Below, in pieces: positions 52,554 through 62,317 of a DNA stretch of 62,317 nucleotides. This DNA is from Alphaproteobacteria bacterium (GTDB lineage: Bacteria > Pseudomonadota > Alphaproteobacteria > Caulobacterales > Aquidulcibacteraceae): assembly GCA_026400735.1 (NCBI GenBank), contig JAPLOL010000128.1, forward strand, positions 1 to 62,317, given 5' to 3'. The stretch's first letter is position 1. Every line of letters begins with the position of its first letter. A program made the translations under genes and the position numbers. Under the pieces are notes generated by a model, which was not told the DNA's origin, did no database searches, and was given only the letters and a program-made list of their open reading frames with translations.

Positions 52554-54636
52554 TCAGTAGCGCGCGGTGAACACCACGCTCGTGGTCTGCGGTGCGCCGT
52601 AATAGACGGTGCGGATGCCGCCGACCGACTAGAAGTCCTGACCATCCGTCTTGTACACTTCGTCGCTCAGGTTGCGGCCTTGGACCGCGATGCTGAAGAC
52701 GTCGTTGACGTTCCAAGTCAGGCTCGCGTCATAGAGCCAGTAGTCGTCTTGGTAGAGGTTGCGTACCGGCACGTTCGAGTTGACCGGTGTGTTGTCGATA
52801 GCCAACGCCATTTCCGAACGGAAGCGCGCCTAACCCGCAAGTGTGAGCGAGCCCATGTTGGCGAGATCCCACTCGTAAGCGGCGCCGAAGCGTGCGGTCC
52901 ATTCCGGCGAGAACGCCGGATCTTGGAATGCACGGCTTCCACCGAAGTTGGTGAAGCGCACGTCCTTGAACTCGCCGTACGAAGCATCGAGGTAACCGAT
53001 CTGCGCATCGAGGCGCAGAGCCTCGGTCGGGCGGTAGACGAGTTCGAGTTCAGCGCCCGAGATCTCAAGCTGACCGGCATTGAGTACGGTGAGCGAGAGA
53101 ACCGGCGGCACGTCGGCGGTTGTGCCTGAGACGCGCGCCTGGAAGTCTTGATAGTCGTTGTAGAAGATCGCGACGTTGGCGACGAGATCGCCATTCAGCC
53201 AATCGGATTTCAAGCCGAGTTCGTAAGAGGTCACGGTTTCCGGATCGTACGGCGCGTCTTCGCCAGGATTGTTGGCGCGACCGTTGAAGCCGCCTGACTT
53301 GAAGCCGCTGGCGACGCGTCCGTAGAGCAGGACGTTGTCGGTCAGCTGATAGTCGAGCGAGATCATCGGCGAGAAATCGTCCCACGAGTCGGTGCGGTTC
53401 ATCGCGACCGTCGAATTGAAGCCTGGGCTCGTCCAGAACGTCGAGGTCGAGCGGATGTAGTGCTTCTCTTCTTCGGTGTAGCGCACGCCGACGCCGACAT
53501 TGAAGCGATCGGTGACCGCATACGACGCGTTTGCGTAAACGGCGGTGCTGGTCGTTTCCAGACTGTCGTCAACCGTGCGCAGGAAGCTCGATTGGCCGAA
53601 GTAGCCGAGGACGAGGTCGTCGCCGTAGGCTTCTTGGTGTGAATCGATGTTCTCGCGCAGATAGAAGACGCCGCTGACGAGGGTCAGGCGCGGGCCTTCA
53701 TAGATCGCCTGGAATTCCTGGCTGGTCTGATCTTGGCGAACGCCGACGAACACGTCGCCGAATTCGAAGCGCGTAGCGTCGATATCGACATAGTCGTCAT
53801 AGTTGAGCGCACGGAACGCGGTCGTCGACTTGATCGTCCAGTTGTTGCCGGCATCCCAGCTGGCGCGCAGAGATGCGCCGCTGTGGTCCATCGTCGAAGA
53901 GTTCGGCAAGCCAGGCGTAGCTTGCGCCGTGAAGTTATATTCCGGCGCCGGCGTCGGCACGATGCCGATCGGGGTTGCGCCGGCGAAGCTCACCAGCGTC
54001 GAAACCGCTTGGCCCATCGTCAGCGCATTGTCTTCTGCTGCGTAGTCGGCTGCGAAATCCAAGCTGAAGCTGGGCGTTACGTCCCACGCGGCTTGGAAGC
54101 GGCCGCCCCAAGCGTTGCGGTCGTTGTACTCGTCGCCTGTCACAGGGTTGGTGACGTAGCCGTCGCGCGAAGCGCCGAAGATGGCGCCGCCGATGGCGAA
54201 GTTATCGGTGATCGGGCCGGACGCAGCGATGCGCGACTCGAGCTGACCGTAGTCACCGACGGTGACCTGGAAGAGCCCGTGCGGGTCTTGGCCCGGGCGG
54301 CGCGTGATGATCGAGTAGGCGCCACCGATCGTGTTCTTGCCGTAGAGCGTGCCTTGCGGGCCGCGAAGAACTTCGACACGTTCGATGTCGAGCAGATCCA
54401 TCTGCGTGCCGCGAATACGCGAGTAGTAGACGCCATCGACGTAGAACCCAAAAAAACGCCGACACGGACGCCGGCACTTCTTGAAGTGATTCTTCAGTGC
54501 GGCGGGCCGTGACGATCAGCTCTTCTTCCTCGGCTGCCGGGTCTTGCGCGTATGCCGGCGTGGCGAGTGCGAACGGCGATGCCGCTACACTGGCCAGCAA
54601 GAGCGCGACACGCGCCTTATCACCAAATTTTCTCAT
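52554..54636 (-). pseudogene. TonB-dependent receptor, disrupted
   Basis: The N-terminus (signal peptide MRKFGDKARVALLLASVAAS..., then TonB-box-like region EEELIVTARRTEESLQEVPASVSAF) is in one frame and the rest, from GFYVDGVYYSRIRG and DLLDIERVEVLRGPQGTLYGKNTIGGAYSIITRRPG onward, in another. A stretch of about 50-60 plug residues between them is missing, at a seven-T run (54450-54456). The barrel then reads to a TAG at 52830-52832, continues in the same frame through ARFRSEMALAIDNTPVNS to a second TAG just after QDF (52629-52631), and ends with SVGGIRTVYYGAPQTTSVVFTARY at 52554. Two amber codons and a frameshifted deletion make it non-functional unless sequencing is wrong. It followed the hydrolase in an operon. 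Confidence 0.9.
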
Positions 54637-55487
54637 GGGGTTGCTCCTCCGCTCCTCAATTCGGGCCGCCGCGTTTCACGGACGAAAGCCTCGATATGAT
54701 TCAAAAAATCGTCTGGCGCCTCGAGATGCGGCACGTGGCCAGCGCCTTTGATGACGACGCGCTTCGCATTGGGTGCGGTGTGCGCGATGAACGCGGTTGC
54801 GCCGTCATCGTAAACTTGGCTGTCGCCGCCGTTAATCACGAGCATCGGTGTTGCGATGCGCGCGAGTGCGGTGCGAAAATCTTGGTTTGTCATTGAGCGC
54901 CAGTAGGACGCCATGGCGTGCGCGTCGGCCTTGGCCATTTCGCCGGCGGCCCATGCTTCAAGCTCGGGGCATGCTTCGCGCATGGATGCAGCGAACATGC
55001 GCGGTGCAAAGCGCGATACGTAAGAGGGCCAATCGGCTTCGATTTCGCTGACGGTGGTTGCGACATCGTTTGCGCCGTAGCCGCTGGAAATTCCGTTGTC
55101 CCAACTCGCGTCGTTGATAAGGCGAGGGCCCATATCTTCGACGATGAGCCCGCTCAAGCGCGCATCAATCCGCGGCGCCGCCGCCCAAAGCGCCATAGCG
55201 CCCATCGACCAGCCGAGCGCATGCGCACTCTTGAGATCAAGTGCTTCAAAAAAATGGATGAGATCGTCGGCGAGGGTTTCGATTGTCAGCTGCGATGTGC
55301 CGAGCTCCGAACCCGGATGTCCGCGCAGTGTCAGCGTGTAGACCCGATGGCTCTTGGCCAATTGAGCGGAGAGATCGCGGAAGAAAGCGCCGTTGGCGGC
55401 CCAGCCGTGCACCAGAACGATAGGAGCGCCCGCGCCGGCTTCGGCGTAGGACATGGTCGCCCCGTCTGGCAAAACACAGTGAGGCAT
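54633..55487 (-). CDS. Alpha/beta hydrolase
   Basis: 284 residues. The fold's landmarks are present: IVLVHGWAANGAFF (oxyanion region), GWSMGAMAL (nucleophile Ser), VIKGAGHVPHLEAPDDFLNHIEAF (catalytic His), and an Asp near MLVINGGDSQVYDD. Similar to small-molecule esterases and carboxylesterases. The stop overlaps the TonB receptor start (ATGA), so it is the first gene of that operon. It may process a substrate taken up by the receptor, which is now broken. Confidence 0.92.
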   Translation of the reverse strand: MPHCVLPDGATMSYAEAGAGAPIVLVHGWAANGAFFRDLSAQLAKSHRVYTLTLRGHPGSELGTSQLTIETLADDLIHFFEALDLKSAHALGWSMGAMALWAAAPRIDARLSGLIVEDMGPRLINDASWDNGISSGYGANDVATTVSEIEADWPSYVSRFAPRMFAASMREACPELEAWAAGEMAKADAHAMASYWRSMTNQDFRTALARIATPMLVINGGDSQVYDDGATAFIAHTAPNAKRVVIKGAGHVPHLEAPDDFLNHIEAFVRETRRPELRSGGATP

Positions 55488-55567
55488 GAGCCCCGCATTC
55501 CCCCCTCGGACCGTTTCTCGGGCCGAATTTTGTTGTCTTGAGGCGGCTTATATCGGAGACTTGAAAC

Positions 55568-56221
55568 ATGAGTCAACATTCAGGTTCCGATCCCGAAGTC
55601 GCCGAGGAGCGCTCGGGGCCGAAGACTGAGCGGGGTAGACGCACCCTACGGCGGTTGCTGGATGCCGCAGGGGAGGAGTTTGGCGCGCGCGGCTATCACG
55701 ACACCGCCATCTCAAACATCACGCAGGGCGCGGGCGTCGGGCTCGGCACCTTCTACGTCTACTTCAAGAGCAAAGAGGAAGTGTTCCGCGCGCTCGTCGC
55801 CGATATGGGCGCACGCACACGTCACGCGATGACGGAGAGCACGCGCGGCGCACATGATCGCCTCGAAGCGGAGCGGCTCGGCATTCAGGCGTTCATTGAA
55901 TTCGTGCGATCACACAAGGCGCTCTATCGCGTCGTTATGGAAGCGCAGTTCGTCGCGCCTGAAGCGTACCGCGACTACTACCGCACGTTCGCCGCCGCTT
56001 ATCGACAACAGCTGGCGCAAGCAGCGTCGCGCGGCGAAATCAGCGAAGGCCAAGACGACGAAGTTCGTGTGTGGGCGCTGATGGGCGCCTCGAGCTTTCT
56101 CGGCATACGATACGGGATCTGGGATACTGAAACCGACGCCGGCTCCATCGCTGCGGCCGCGTCAGATTTGATGATCAACGGGCTCGCGCCGCGAGTCGGG
56201 AAAGACAAAGCGCCGAAGTAA
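55568..56221 (+). CDS. TetR/AcrR family regulator
   Basis: 217 residues. An acidic N-terminal tail precedes the HTH (LRRLLDAAGEEFGARGYHDTAISNITQGAGVGLGTFYVYFKSKEEVFRALVADMG) and a larger ligand domain than the exporter regulator. The gene is divergent from the hydrolase, with 80 bases between, and upstream of an acyl-CoA synthetase. A fatty-acyl-like inducer is plausible but unproven. Confidence 0.95.
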   Translation: MSQHSGSDPEVAEERSGPKTERGRRTLRRLLDAAGEEFGARGYHDTAISNITQGAGVGLGTFYVYFKSKEEVFRALVADMGARTRHAMTESTRGAHDRLEAERLGIQAFIEFVRSHKALYRVVMEAQFVAPEAYRDYYRTFAAAYRQQLAQAASRGEISEGQDDEVRVWALMGASSFLGIRYGIWDTETDAGSIAAAASDLMINGLAPRVGKDKAPK

Positions 56222-56244
56222 GAGGCGCGCGTGGGGAGTGAGCC

Positions 56245-57741
<1,497 letters not shown>

Positions 57742-57767
57742 GCAGCGAAGGGAGCCGCGAGACGACC

Positions 57768-59426
57768 ATGACCTTCATGCGAAATGCCTCGCGCCGCGCG
57801 TTGCTCGCGGGTGCTTCTGGCGCTGTGTTGACGAGCGGATGCGCGCCTTTTTTTTCTGCGCCTTCTGACACCGGTGACAATGCTCTGAAGCGCGACGCAC
57901 GAGACGCGATGAAGCGCGCAGCGCGGTTCATGCGCGAGCGCGTGGCGTATCGCGGCGGTTATGTGTGGAGCTACGCGTCGGACTTCTCGCGTCGCTGGGG
58001 CGAGATGGAAGCGTTCCCGTCTATGATCTGGATCCAACCGCCAGGCACGGCGACGGTTGGCCACCTCTATCTCGATTGCTTCCACGCGACGCGCGACGAG
58101 TTCTATTACCAAGCCGCGATGGATGTGGCTGACGGGCTCATCGCCGCGCAACATCCGGCGGGCGGTTGGAATTATCTCTACGATTTCGCGGGCGAGGAGA
58201 GCACGCGCCGTTGGTACGATACGATCGGCAAGAACGGCTGGCGGCTCGAGGAATTCCATCACTATTACGGCAATGCGACCTTTGACGACGCCGGCACGAG
58301 CGAGGCGTCGCAATTTCTGTTGCGGATGTATGTCGAGCGCCGCTCATCGCGCTTGCGTGCGCCGGTCGAGAAGGCGCTGCGGTTTGTGCTGGATAGTCAG
58401 TATGCGAACGGCGGTTGGCCGCAGCGTTTCCCGCTGACCACGGAAGGCGGCTTGCACGGGCACGCGGAATACACGCACCAAATTACGTTCAATGACGACG
58501 TTGCAGGCGAAAACATCAAATTTTTGCTGATGATCTATCAAACGCTCGGCGATGAACGCGCGTTGGCGGCCATTCATCGCGCCATGGGCATTTTCATCGC
58601 CACGCAGCAACCTGCGCCGCAAGCAGGGTGGGGGCTGCAGCATGACGCGCAGACGCTCGCGCCAATCGGCGCGCGAACCTACGAGCCGGATGCGCTGACA
58701 ACTCACACGACGGCGAACAACGTCTCGCAGCTCTTGAATTTCTACGAATGGACTGGCGAACAGCGTTTCATCGAGCGTGTGCCAGAGGCGCTGGCATGGC
58801 TCGATTCCGTGCGTCTACGCGATGATCAGGTGCAGGTCCCGAACCGGCACTATCCGACATACATCGAAATTGGCACGAACCGGGCGCGCATTGTGCACCG
58901 GCGCGGCTCGAATGTGGTGAATGGCGAATACTATTGGAACTACGACGTCACCAAGCCAATCACGCATTACGGCCAATGGCGCAATCTTGATGTTGACGCC
59001 CTGCGTGTCCGCTATGAACGCCTGCGCGCGGCAAACCCTCACTTGCTGGCGGCCAACTCGCCGCTCACCGCGCGGCCCGACTTCCGTCTGCCGCGTTACT
59101 TCACCACGCAGAACATCGAAGTCTCGGATCTGAATTCCAACGTCGGTTCGGGCGTTGTCCAGAGACCGGCGTCACAACGCGTGCAGGAGCTGGTCTCGAC
59201 GCTCAATGCGGAGGGCTATTGGCCGACGCCGTTAACTGCGACAAGCAATCCGTATATCGGCGACGGCGCCGCGACGCCCGCGCCAGGCGATTTCTCTCAG
59301 ACGTTGGTGGGCGATGCTTCCGATACGTCACCGCACACCACTGACCACCCCGTAACGGGCATCTCGACTGGCGCTTTCATCCAGAACATGTCCGCGCTTC
59401 TGCTCAGCATCGATTTAGGCGACTAG
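57768..59426 (+). CDS. Pectate-lyase-like (PL10 family) exported protein
   Basis: 552 residues. A twin-Arg-like signal and lipobox (NASRRALLAGASGAVLTSGCAP) suggest lipid-anchored export. The alpha/alpha-barrel style of PL10 is visible: QHPAGGWNYLYDF, DSQYANGGWPQRFPL, and ITFNDDVAGENIKFLLMIY. The typical PL10 catalytic Arg/Asp pairs are not all certain. The last 150 residues extend beyond the core. Substrate could be pectate or another uronan; no other pectin genes are near. Confidence 0.8.
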   Translation: MTFMRNASRRALLAGASGAVLTSGCAPFFSAPSDTGDNALKRDARDAMKRAARFMRERVAYRGGYVWSYASDFSRRWGEMEAFPSMIWIQPPGTATVGHLYLDCFHATRDEFYYQAAMDVADGLIAAQHPAGGWNYLYDFAGEESTRRWYDTIGKNGWRLEEFHHYYGNATFDDAGTSEASQFLLRMYVERRSSRLRAPVEKALRFVLDSQYANGGWPQRFPLTTEGGLHGHAEYTHQITFNDDVAGENIKFLLMIYQTLGDERALAAIHRAMGIFIATQQPAPQAGWGLQHDAQTLAPIGARTYEPDALTTHTTANNVSQLLNFYEWTGEQRFIERVPEALAWLDSVRLRDDQVQVPNRHYPTYIEIGTNRARIVHRRGSNVVNGEYYWNYDVTKPITHYGQWRNLDVDALRVRYERLRAANPHLLAANSPLTARPDFRLPRYFTTQNIEVSDLNSNVGSGVVQRPASQRVQELVSTLNAEGYWPTPLTATSNPYIGDGAATPAPGDFSQTLVGDASDTSPHTTDHPVTGISTGAFIQNMSALLLSIDLGD

Positions 59427-59484
59427 GAGAAGGCTGGATAAGTCCCGGCGAGGGGCCTATTCTCGCCGGCGTGGGGAATAGGCC

Positions 59485-60945
59485 GTGACTGATCAAACTG
59501 CAGGCGAAGAACGCGTAATTCGATTGGCTTCGATCGTATCGATCGACATCGTCGGCTTCTCGACCATGTCGGAGCGCGATCAACGCAACGCTGCGCGCAA
59601 AGTCGAAAATCTGCGCGCGCGGATTGAACGCGTCGCGATCGCCAATGGCGGGCGTCTGTTCAACACGGCCGGCGACGGTTTCATGCTGGAGTTTGCGTCG
59701 GCGGGCCAAGCGCTCGGCGCGATCCAAGAATTGCTCGATAAGCGCGGCAAAGGGGAGCCGCCGATCCGCGTTGGTGCACACGTCGGCGATGTAATCGTCA
59801 CTGCGACGGACGATTTGCTCGGCCATGGCGTCAACGTTGCGGCACGTTTGCAGGAGCTTGCCGAGGCGGGATCCGCGCTCGTCTCATCTGAATTCCGTTC
59901 GATGGCGCGCAACTCGCCGCAGAGTGCCTTCCAGTCGAAGGGGCAGAAGCCGCTCGATAATATCGATCAGCGTGTGCAGACGTTCGAGATTTTGTCCAAG
60001 CGCCAAAAGTTCGCGCGTTCGTCGCGCCGTGTTGGCTCGATGGCGCTTGCCGCGGCTGTGCTCGGTGTGCTCGCCTATTTCAGCCCGCAGCTGTTCAGCA
60101 TGGGCATGGAATATTGGCGTAACCGTCCGCAGCCTGCTGCTGAACAACAGCAGGCTGAAGTGCAACAAGCGGCGGCGACAACTGTCCAAACGCCTGCCTC
60201 GCCGACAGAAGATTCACCGACGCGCGTGCCGGGCTACACGTTCAGCGATTGCAGCGGCTGCCCGGAAATGACCGTGCTTGCTGGTGGTTTGTTTGTCATG
60301 GGCTCGCCCGACAACGAGCCTGGCCGTGGCCGAGATGAGGGCCCGCAGCGCGAAGTCTCTGTCACGCCGTTCGCTATGGGCAAATACGAGGTGACGTTCG
60401 CCCAGTGGGACGCATGTCTCGCTGGCGGTGGTTGCAACGGATATTCGCCGCCGGATGGCGGTTGGGGCCGTGGCGATCGTCCGGTCACTGGCGTGTCGTG
60501 GGAAGATGCGCAGGCCTATGTGAATTGGCTGAATTCGCAGGCCGGTGGCACGAGCTATCGGTTGCCGAGCGAAGCGGAATGGGAATACGCCGCGCGCGCT
60601 GGCCAAGCGGCTGCGTACGCATTCGGAGCGCGCGTGACGCAAACCGAAGCGACGTTCCACGCGCGTCAAACAACGCCTGTCGGCGCGCACGCTCCGAATG
60701 CGTTCAACCTTTACGATATGCACGGCAATGCCGGCGAGTTGGTCGAAGATTGCTACGCGGCGAATTACGACCTCGCGCCGATCGACGGCGTTGCGGTCGA
60801 GGCGGACGAGTGCCGCCGGCGTGTCTATCGCGGCGGTAGCTACAACGACCAAGCTCCTGTGCTTCGTGCAGCGGCTCGCCGGTTCACGGAGACGACGTCG
60901 CGTACGCAAGGCATCGGCTTCCGCGTTGCGAGAACGTTGAACTAG
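59485..60945 (+). CDS. Class III cyclase domain fused to a formylglycine-generating-enzyme-like domain
   Basis: 486 residues from a GTG at 59485. The N-terminal cyclase homology domain (residues 11-175) has metal-binding Asp21 and Asp64, Asp110 for the purine position, and transition-state Asn117 and Arg121. Position 60, usually the adenine-specifying Lys in KTTGDG, is Asn (FNTAGDG). A single helix lies at about 184-203, then a Gln/Ala linker, then an FGE/SUMF1-like domain (255-486) with DCSGCPEM, MGKYEVTFAQWDACLAGGGC, SWEDAQAYVNWL, YRLPSEAEWEYAARAG and GFRVARTLN. The catalytic Cys pair of true FGE is not evident. Possibly an altered nucleotide cyclase gated by a periplasmic sensor domain. 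Confidence 0.9.
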   Translation: MTDQTAGEERVIRLASIVSIDIVGFSTMSERDQRNAARKVENLRARIERVAIANGGRLFNTAGDGFMLEFASAGQALGAIQELLDKRGKGEPPIRVGAHVGDVIVTATDDLLGHGVNVAARLQELAEAGSALVSSEFRSMARNSPQSAFQSKGQKPLDNIDQRVQTFEILSKRQKFARSSRRVGSMALAAAVLGVLAYFSPQLFSMGMEYWRNRPQPAAEQQQAEVQQAAATTVQTPASPTEDSPTRVPGYTFSDCSGCPEMTVLAGGLFVMGSPDNEPGRGRDEGPQREVSVTPFAMGKYEVTFAQWDACLAGGGCNGYSPPDGGWGRGDRPVTGVSWEDAQAYVNWLNSQAGGTSYRLPSEAEWEYAARAGQAAAYAFGARVTQTEATFHARQTTPVGAHAPNAFNLYDMHGNAGELVEDCYAANYDLAPIDGVAVEADECRRRVYRGGSYNDQAPVLRAAARRFTETTSRTQGIGFRVARTLN

Positions 60946-60967
60946 GCCAGGCGATACGGGTCATGTG

Positions 60968-61135
60968 ATGCACAAGGTCGTGCGCGTCCTGCTGGGTCTG
61001 GTCGCTCTAGCGATTGTGTTGGGCGTTGCCCTGATGATGGGGCTTCCGCGGCAAGAGGCGCTGCTGATCATCTTGGGTTCAGCGGCGCTCGTGATAATAG
61101 CCTCGGTGCTAGGGAACATGCGGAGAGACGACTAA
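60968..61135 (+). CDS. Small two-helix membrane protein (55 aa)
   Basis: 55 residues: two hydrophobic helices (VRVLLGLVALAIVLGVALMMG and LLIILGSAALVIIASVLGN) with a short basic tail (MRRDD). It begins 22 bases after the cyclase stop and is followed by the phosphodiesterase gene, suggesting shared regulation. No family recognised. Confidence 0.5.
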   Translation: MHKVVRVLLGLVALAIVLGVALMMGLPRQEALLIILGSAALVIIASVLGNMRRDD

Positions 61136-61230
61136 GCGTGCTCGGAGTGTGACCTCGGGCACAGACCTCGCTTGCTCGCTGCTTCATGTCGCGTTCAGGG
61201 AAGCGCGCCAAGAAGTGGGGTAGGGAGCAC

Positions 61231-61989
61231 ATGAGCGGAAAATTCCGTCTCGCGCAGATTTCTGACACCCATGTCCGTGCGGACGACGGGGGCTCAGCCG
61301 CGTTGCAATTGCGGCGCGCCATGACGCAGGCGGCAGAGTACGGCGCGGACGTCATTCTGTTGACCGGCGATCTGGTGAATGACGCGCGCGAGGATGAGTA
61401 CGTCGCGCTCGCCGAGGCGATCTCCAATCCGCCGGCGCCGCTTTATCTCATGCCCGGCAATCATGACGATCGCGGCCTGTTGCGGCGCTTCTTTTCGCAA
61501 CATGCTTATCTGCCGCGTGAAGGCGCACTGCACTTTACGATCGAGAACTTCCCGGTGCGCATCGTTGCGCTCGACGACATTGTGCCGGGCGAAACGCACG
61601 GTCTCCTGCGCCGCTCTGGCGCCGAGTGGCTGGAATCAGCGCTCTCCGTTGAGCGGACCAAGCCCACGATTGTGGCTTTGCATCATCCGCCGTTCCTTAC
61701 CCACGATTTGCTGTTCGACACGATTGGCCTGCTTGATGCGGAGGAGTTCGCGACTGTGGTCGCCCGCCACCGCCAGGTATTGCGGGTCATTTGCGGTCAC
61801 CACCACCGCGTCGCCATCGGTCAAGCGGCGCACGCGCCGGTGATTGTGGCGCCCTCAAGCTCCTGGACGTACGGCCTGGCTATGGATCCAGGGCAGCAGA
61901 TCGCGCCCAAGACCGCTGAACAGCCGGGTTGGATGCTGCACGCCTGGACGGATCATGGCGGTATGGCCAGCCATTTTATCGGGCTCTGA
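61231..61989 (+). CDS. CpdA-like metallophosphodiesterase
   Basis: 252 residues from the ATG at 61231, seven bases after AGGGAG. The calcineurin-like metallophosphoesterase motifs are complete: QISDTHV (DxH), LTGDLVND (GDxxN), MPGNHDDRG (GNHD), LHHPPFLTH (HHPP), and CGHHHRVAIG (GHxH). The size and spacing resemble 3',5'-cyclic-nucleotide phosphodiesterase CpdA/Icc. Its place next to a cyclase-domain protein suggests it removes the same messenger, but this is inference. Confidence 0.9.
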   Translation: MSGKFRLAQISDTHVRADDGGSAALQLRRAMTQAAEYGADVILLTGDLVNDAREDEYVALAEAISNPPAPLYLMPGNHDDRGLLRRFFSQHAYLPREGALHFTIENFPVRIVALDDIVPGETHGLLRRSGAEWLESALSVERTKPTIVALHHPPFLTHDLLFDTIGLLDAEEFATVVARHRQVLRVICGHHHRVAIGQAAHAPVIVAPSSSWTYGLAMDPGQQIAPKTAEQPGWMLHAWTDHGGMASHFIGL

Positions 61990-62013
61990 GCGAGGTTGCC
62001 CTCAAACGCAGGT

Positions 62014-62037
62014 GGGCCGGATCTATCGATCCGGCCC
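62014..62037 (+). terminator. Hairpin after the phosphodiesterase gene
   Basis: GGGCCGGATC, loop TATC, GATCCGGCCC: a perfect 10-bp stem 25 bases after the stop. No T-run follows directly, so terminator strength is uncertain. Confidence 0.75.
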
Positions 62038-62040
62038 GTG

Positions 62041-62317
62041 CTGCGGTGGCGCCTGGGCGGGGGGAGTAGGTCGGCGCCGTGGGAAGAACCCCCGCCGGGA
62101 GAGTCCGTTCCCTCGTTTCGAATAAATTTTTGAACGCGAGCGGGCGCCGGCTTTGTGGCGAGGGAAGCGTACCACCGAAAACGCGCGGTGAACGCGAGAC
62201 CTACCGAGCGGCAAAGCAGATTTCCCGGCGCTCCGCTGGATGAACGAGAAAAAATCGCTCGCCGTCAACGCGGTCAAGCAGTTTTGTTTAACTCGTACAA
62301 AACTTCATGTTTGTGAA
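62041..62317. other. Intergenic right edge with hairpins and AT-rich inverted repeat, no gene recognised
   Basis: The region shows GGCGGGGG...CCCCCGCC pairing near its start, an AT-rich stretch (TTTCGAATAAATTTTTGAA) flanked by CTCG/CGAG, and a GTTTTGT...ACAAAAC dyad (62281-62287, 62297-62303). No credible protein frame exists on either strand. It could be a promoter region or a small RNA for the next gene, which is beyond the edge. Confidence 0.4.

Noticed and set aside
52554-54636. Amber-codon readthrough (recoding) as explanation for the TonB receptor stops
   Set aside because: Many intact genes in the window end in TAG, and the gene also has a frameshifting deletion that readthrough cannot repair.
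62023-62277. 84-codon minus-strand frame at the right edge
   Set aside because: Arg/Pro/Ser-rich, starts within structured intergenic DNA and covers the terminator hairpin; no ribosome binding site and no family resemblance.

Overview
The window is a gene-dense, GC-rich stretch of a bacterial chromosome. It has no tRNA, rRNA, insertion sequence, prophage or CRISPR array that I can recognise. Gene content and protein style suggest an aerobic, Gram-negative alphaproteobacterium, perhaps near Caulobacterales/Hyphomonadaceae: a TonB-dependent receptor, many lipoproteins, a divergent Lrp-Ald pair, an acyl-CoA dehydrogenase, a GMC oxidoreductase, a Rieske oxygenase and a TetR-controlled ABC exporter. 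That placement is inference. The packing is notable. Same-strand neighbours very often overlap by 4 bases (ATGA or GTGA), and several convergent pairs even share their stop codons.

Layout. 1-5.5 kb: thiC (cut by the left edge) behind a TPP riboswitch, an S41-type protease homologue, small membrane proteins, an MscS channel and a DUF423 protein. 5.5-10.2 kb: an aldo/keto reductase, a PcfJ-like protein and a LemA/DUF2207 pair. 10.2-17.6 kb: DUF2200 plus acetyl-CoA synthetase, a lipoprotein, a GMC oxidoreductase, and an Lrp regulator divergent from alanine dehydrogenase with a clear inverted-repeat operator. 17.7-22.2 kb: MFS and DUF2834 membrane proteins, GFA, TPR, YjbR, a small zinc-ribbon protein and an orphan YjhX. 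22.3-28 kb: a PgsA-like phosphatidyltransferase, a Rieske oxygenase, a sterol-desaturase homologue, MAPEG, GIY-YIG and a succinate-semialdehyde dehydrogenase. 28-38.7 kb is rich in stress genes: a tandem universal stress protein, ClpB, PAP2 phosphatase, pirin, a MerR-TipAS regulator, a second EF-G-like GTPase and an XRE-PAS regulator.

38.8-48.8 kb: a DMT transporter whose ribosome binding site lies in a strong hairpin, two small paralogous lipoproteins, and an acyl-CoA dehydrogenase operon ending in a glycerophosphodiesterase. Then come a degenerate GIY-YIG-like protein, an uncharacterised two-gene membrane cassette (a von Willebrand A-like protein plus a coiled-coil four-helix membrane protein), an inositol-phosphatase homologue and a soluble, shortened CapD/WbpM-like enzyme. 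48.8-52.4 kb: a TetR-HlyD-ATPase-permease exporter operon with a palindromic operator. 52.5-57.7 kb: a decayed TonB receptor gene cotranscribed with an alpha/beta hydrolase, divergent from a TetR regulator and an acyl-CoA synthetase. 57.8-62 kb: a pectate-lyase-like protein, then a possible cyclic-nucleotide cassette (a class III cyclase domain fused through one membrane helix to a formylglycine-generating-enzyme-like domain, a small membrane protein, and a CpdA-like phosphodiesterase).

The best candidates for undescribed biology are the cyclase/FGE + CpdA cassette, the vWA/coiled-coil membrane pair at 44.3-46.4 kb, the hairpin over the start of the DMT transporter gene, and the repeated stop-codon overlap of convergent genes. 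All functional names come from motif and family recognition by eye; no database search was run.
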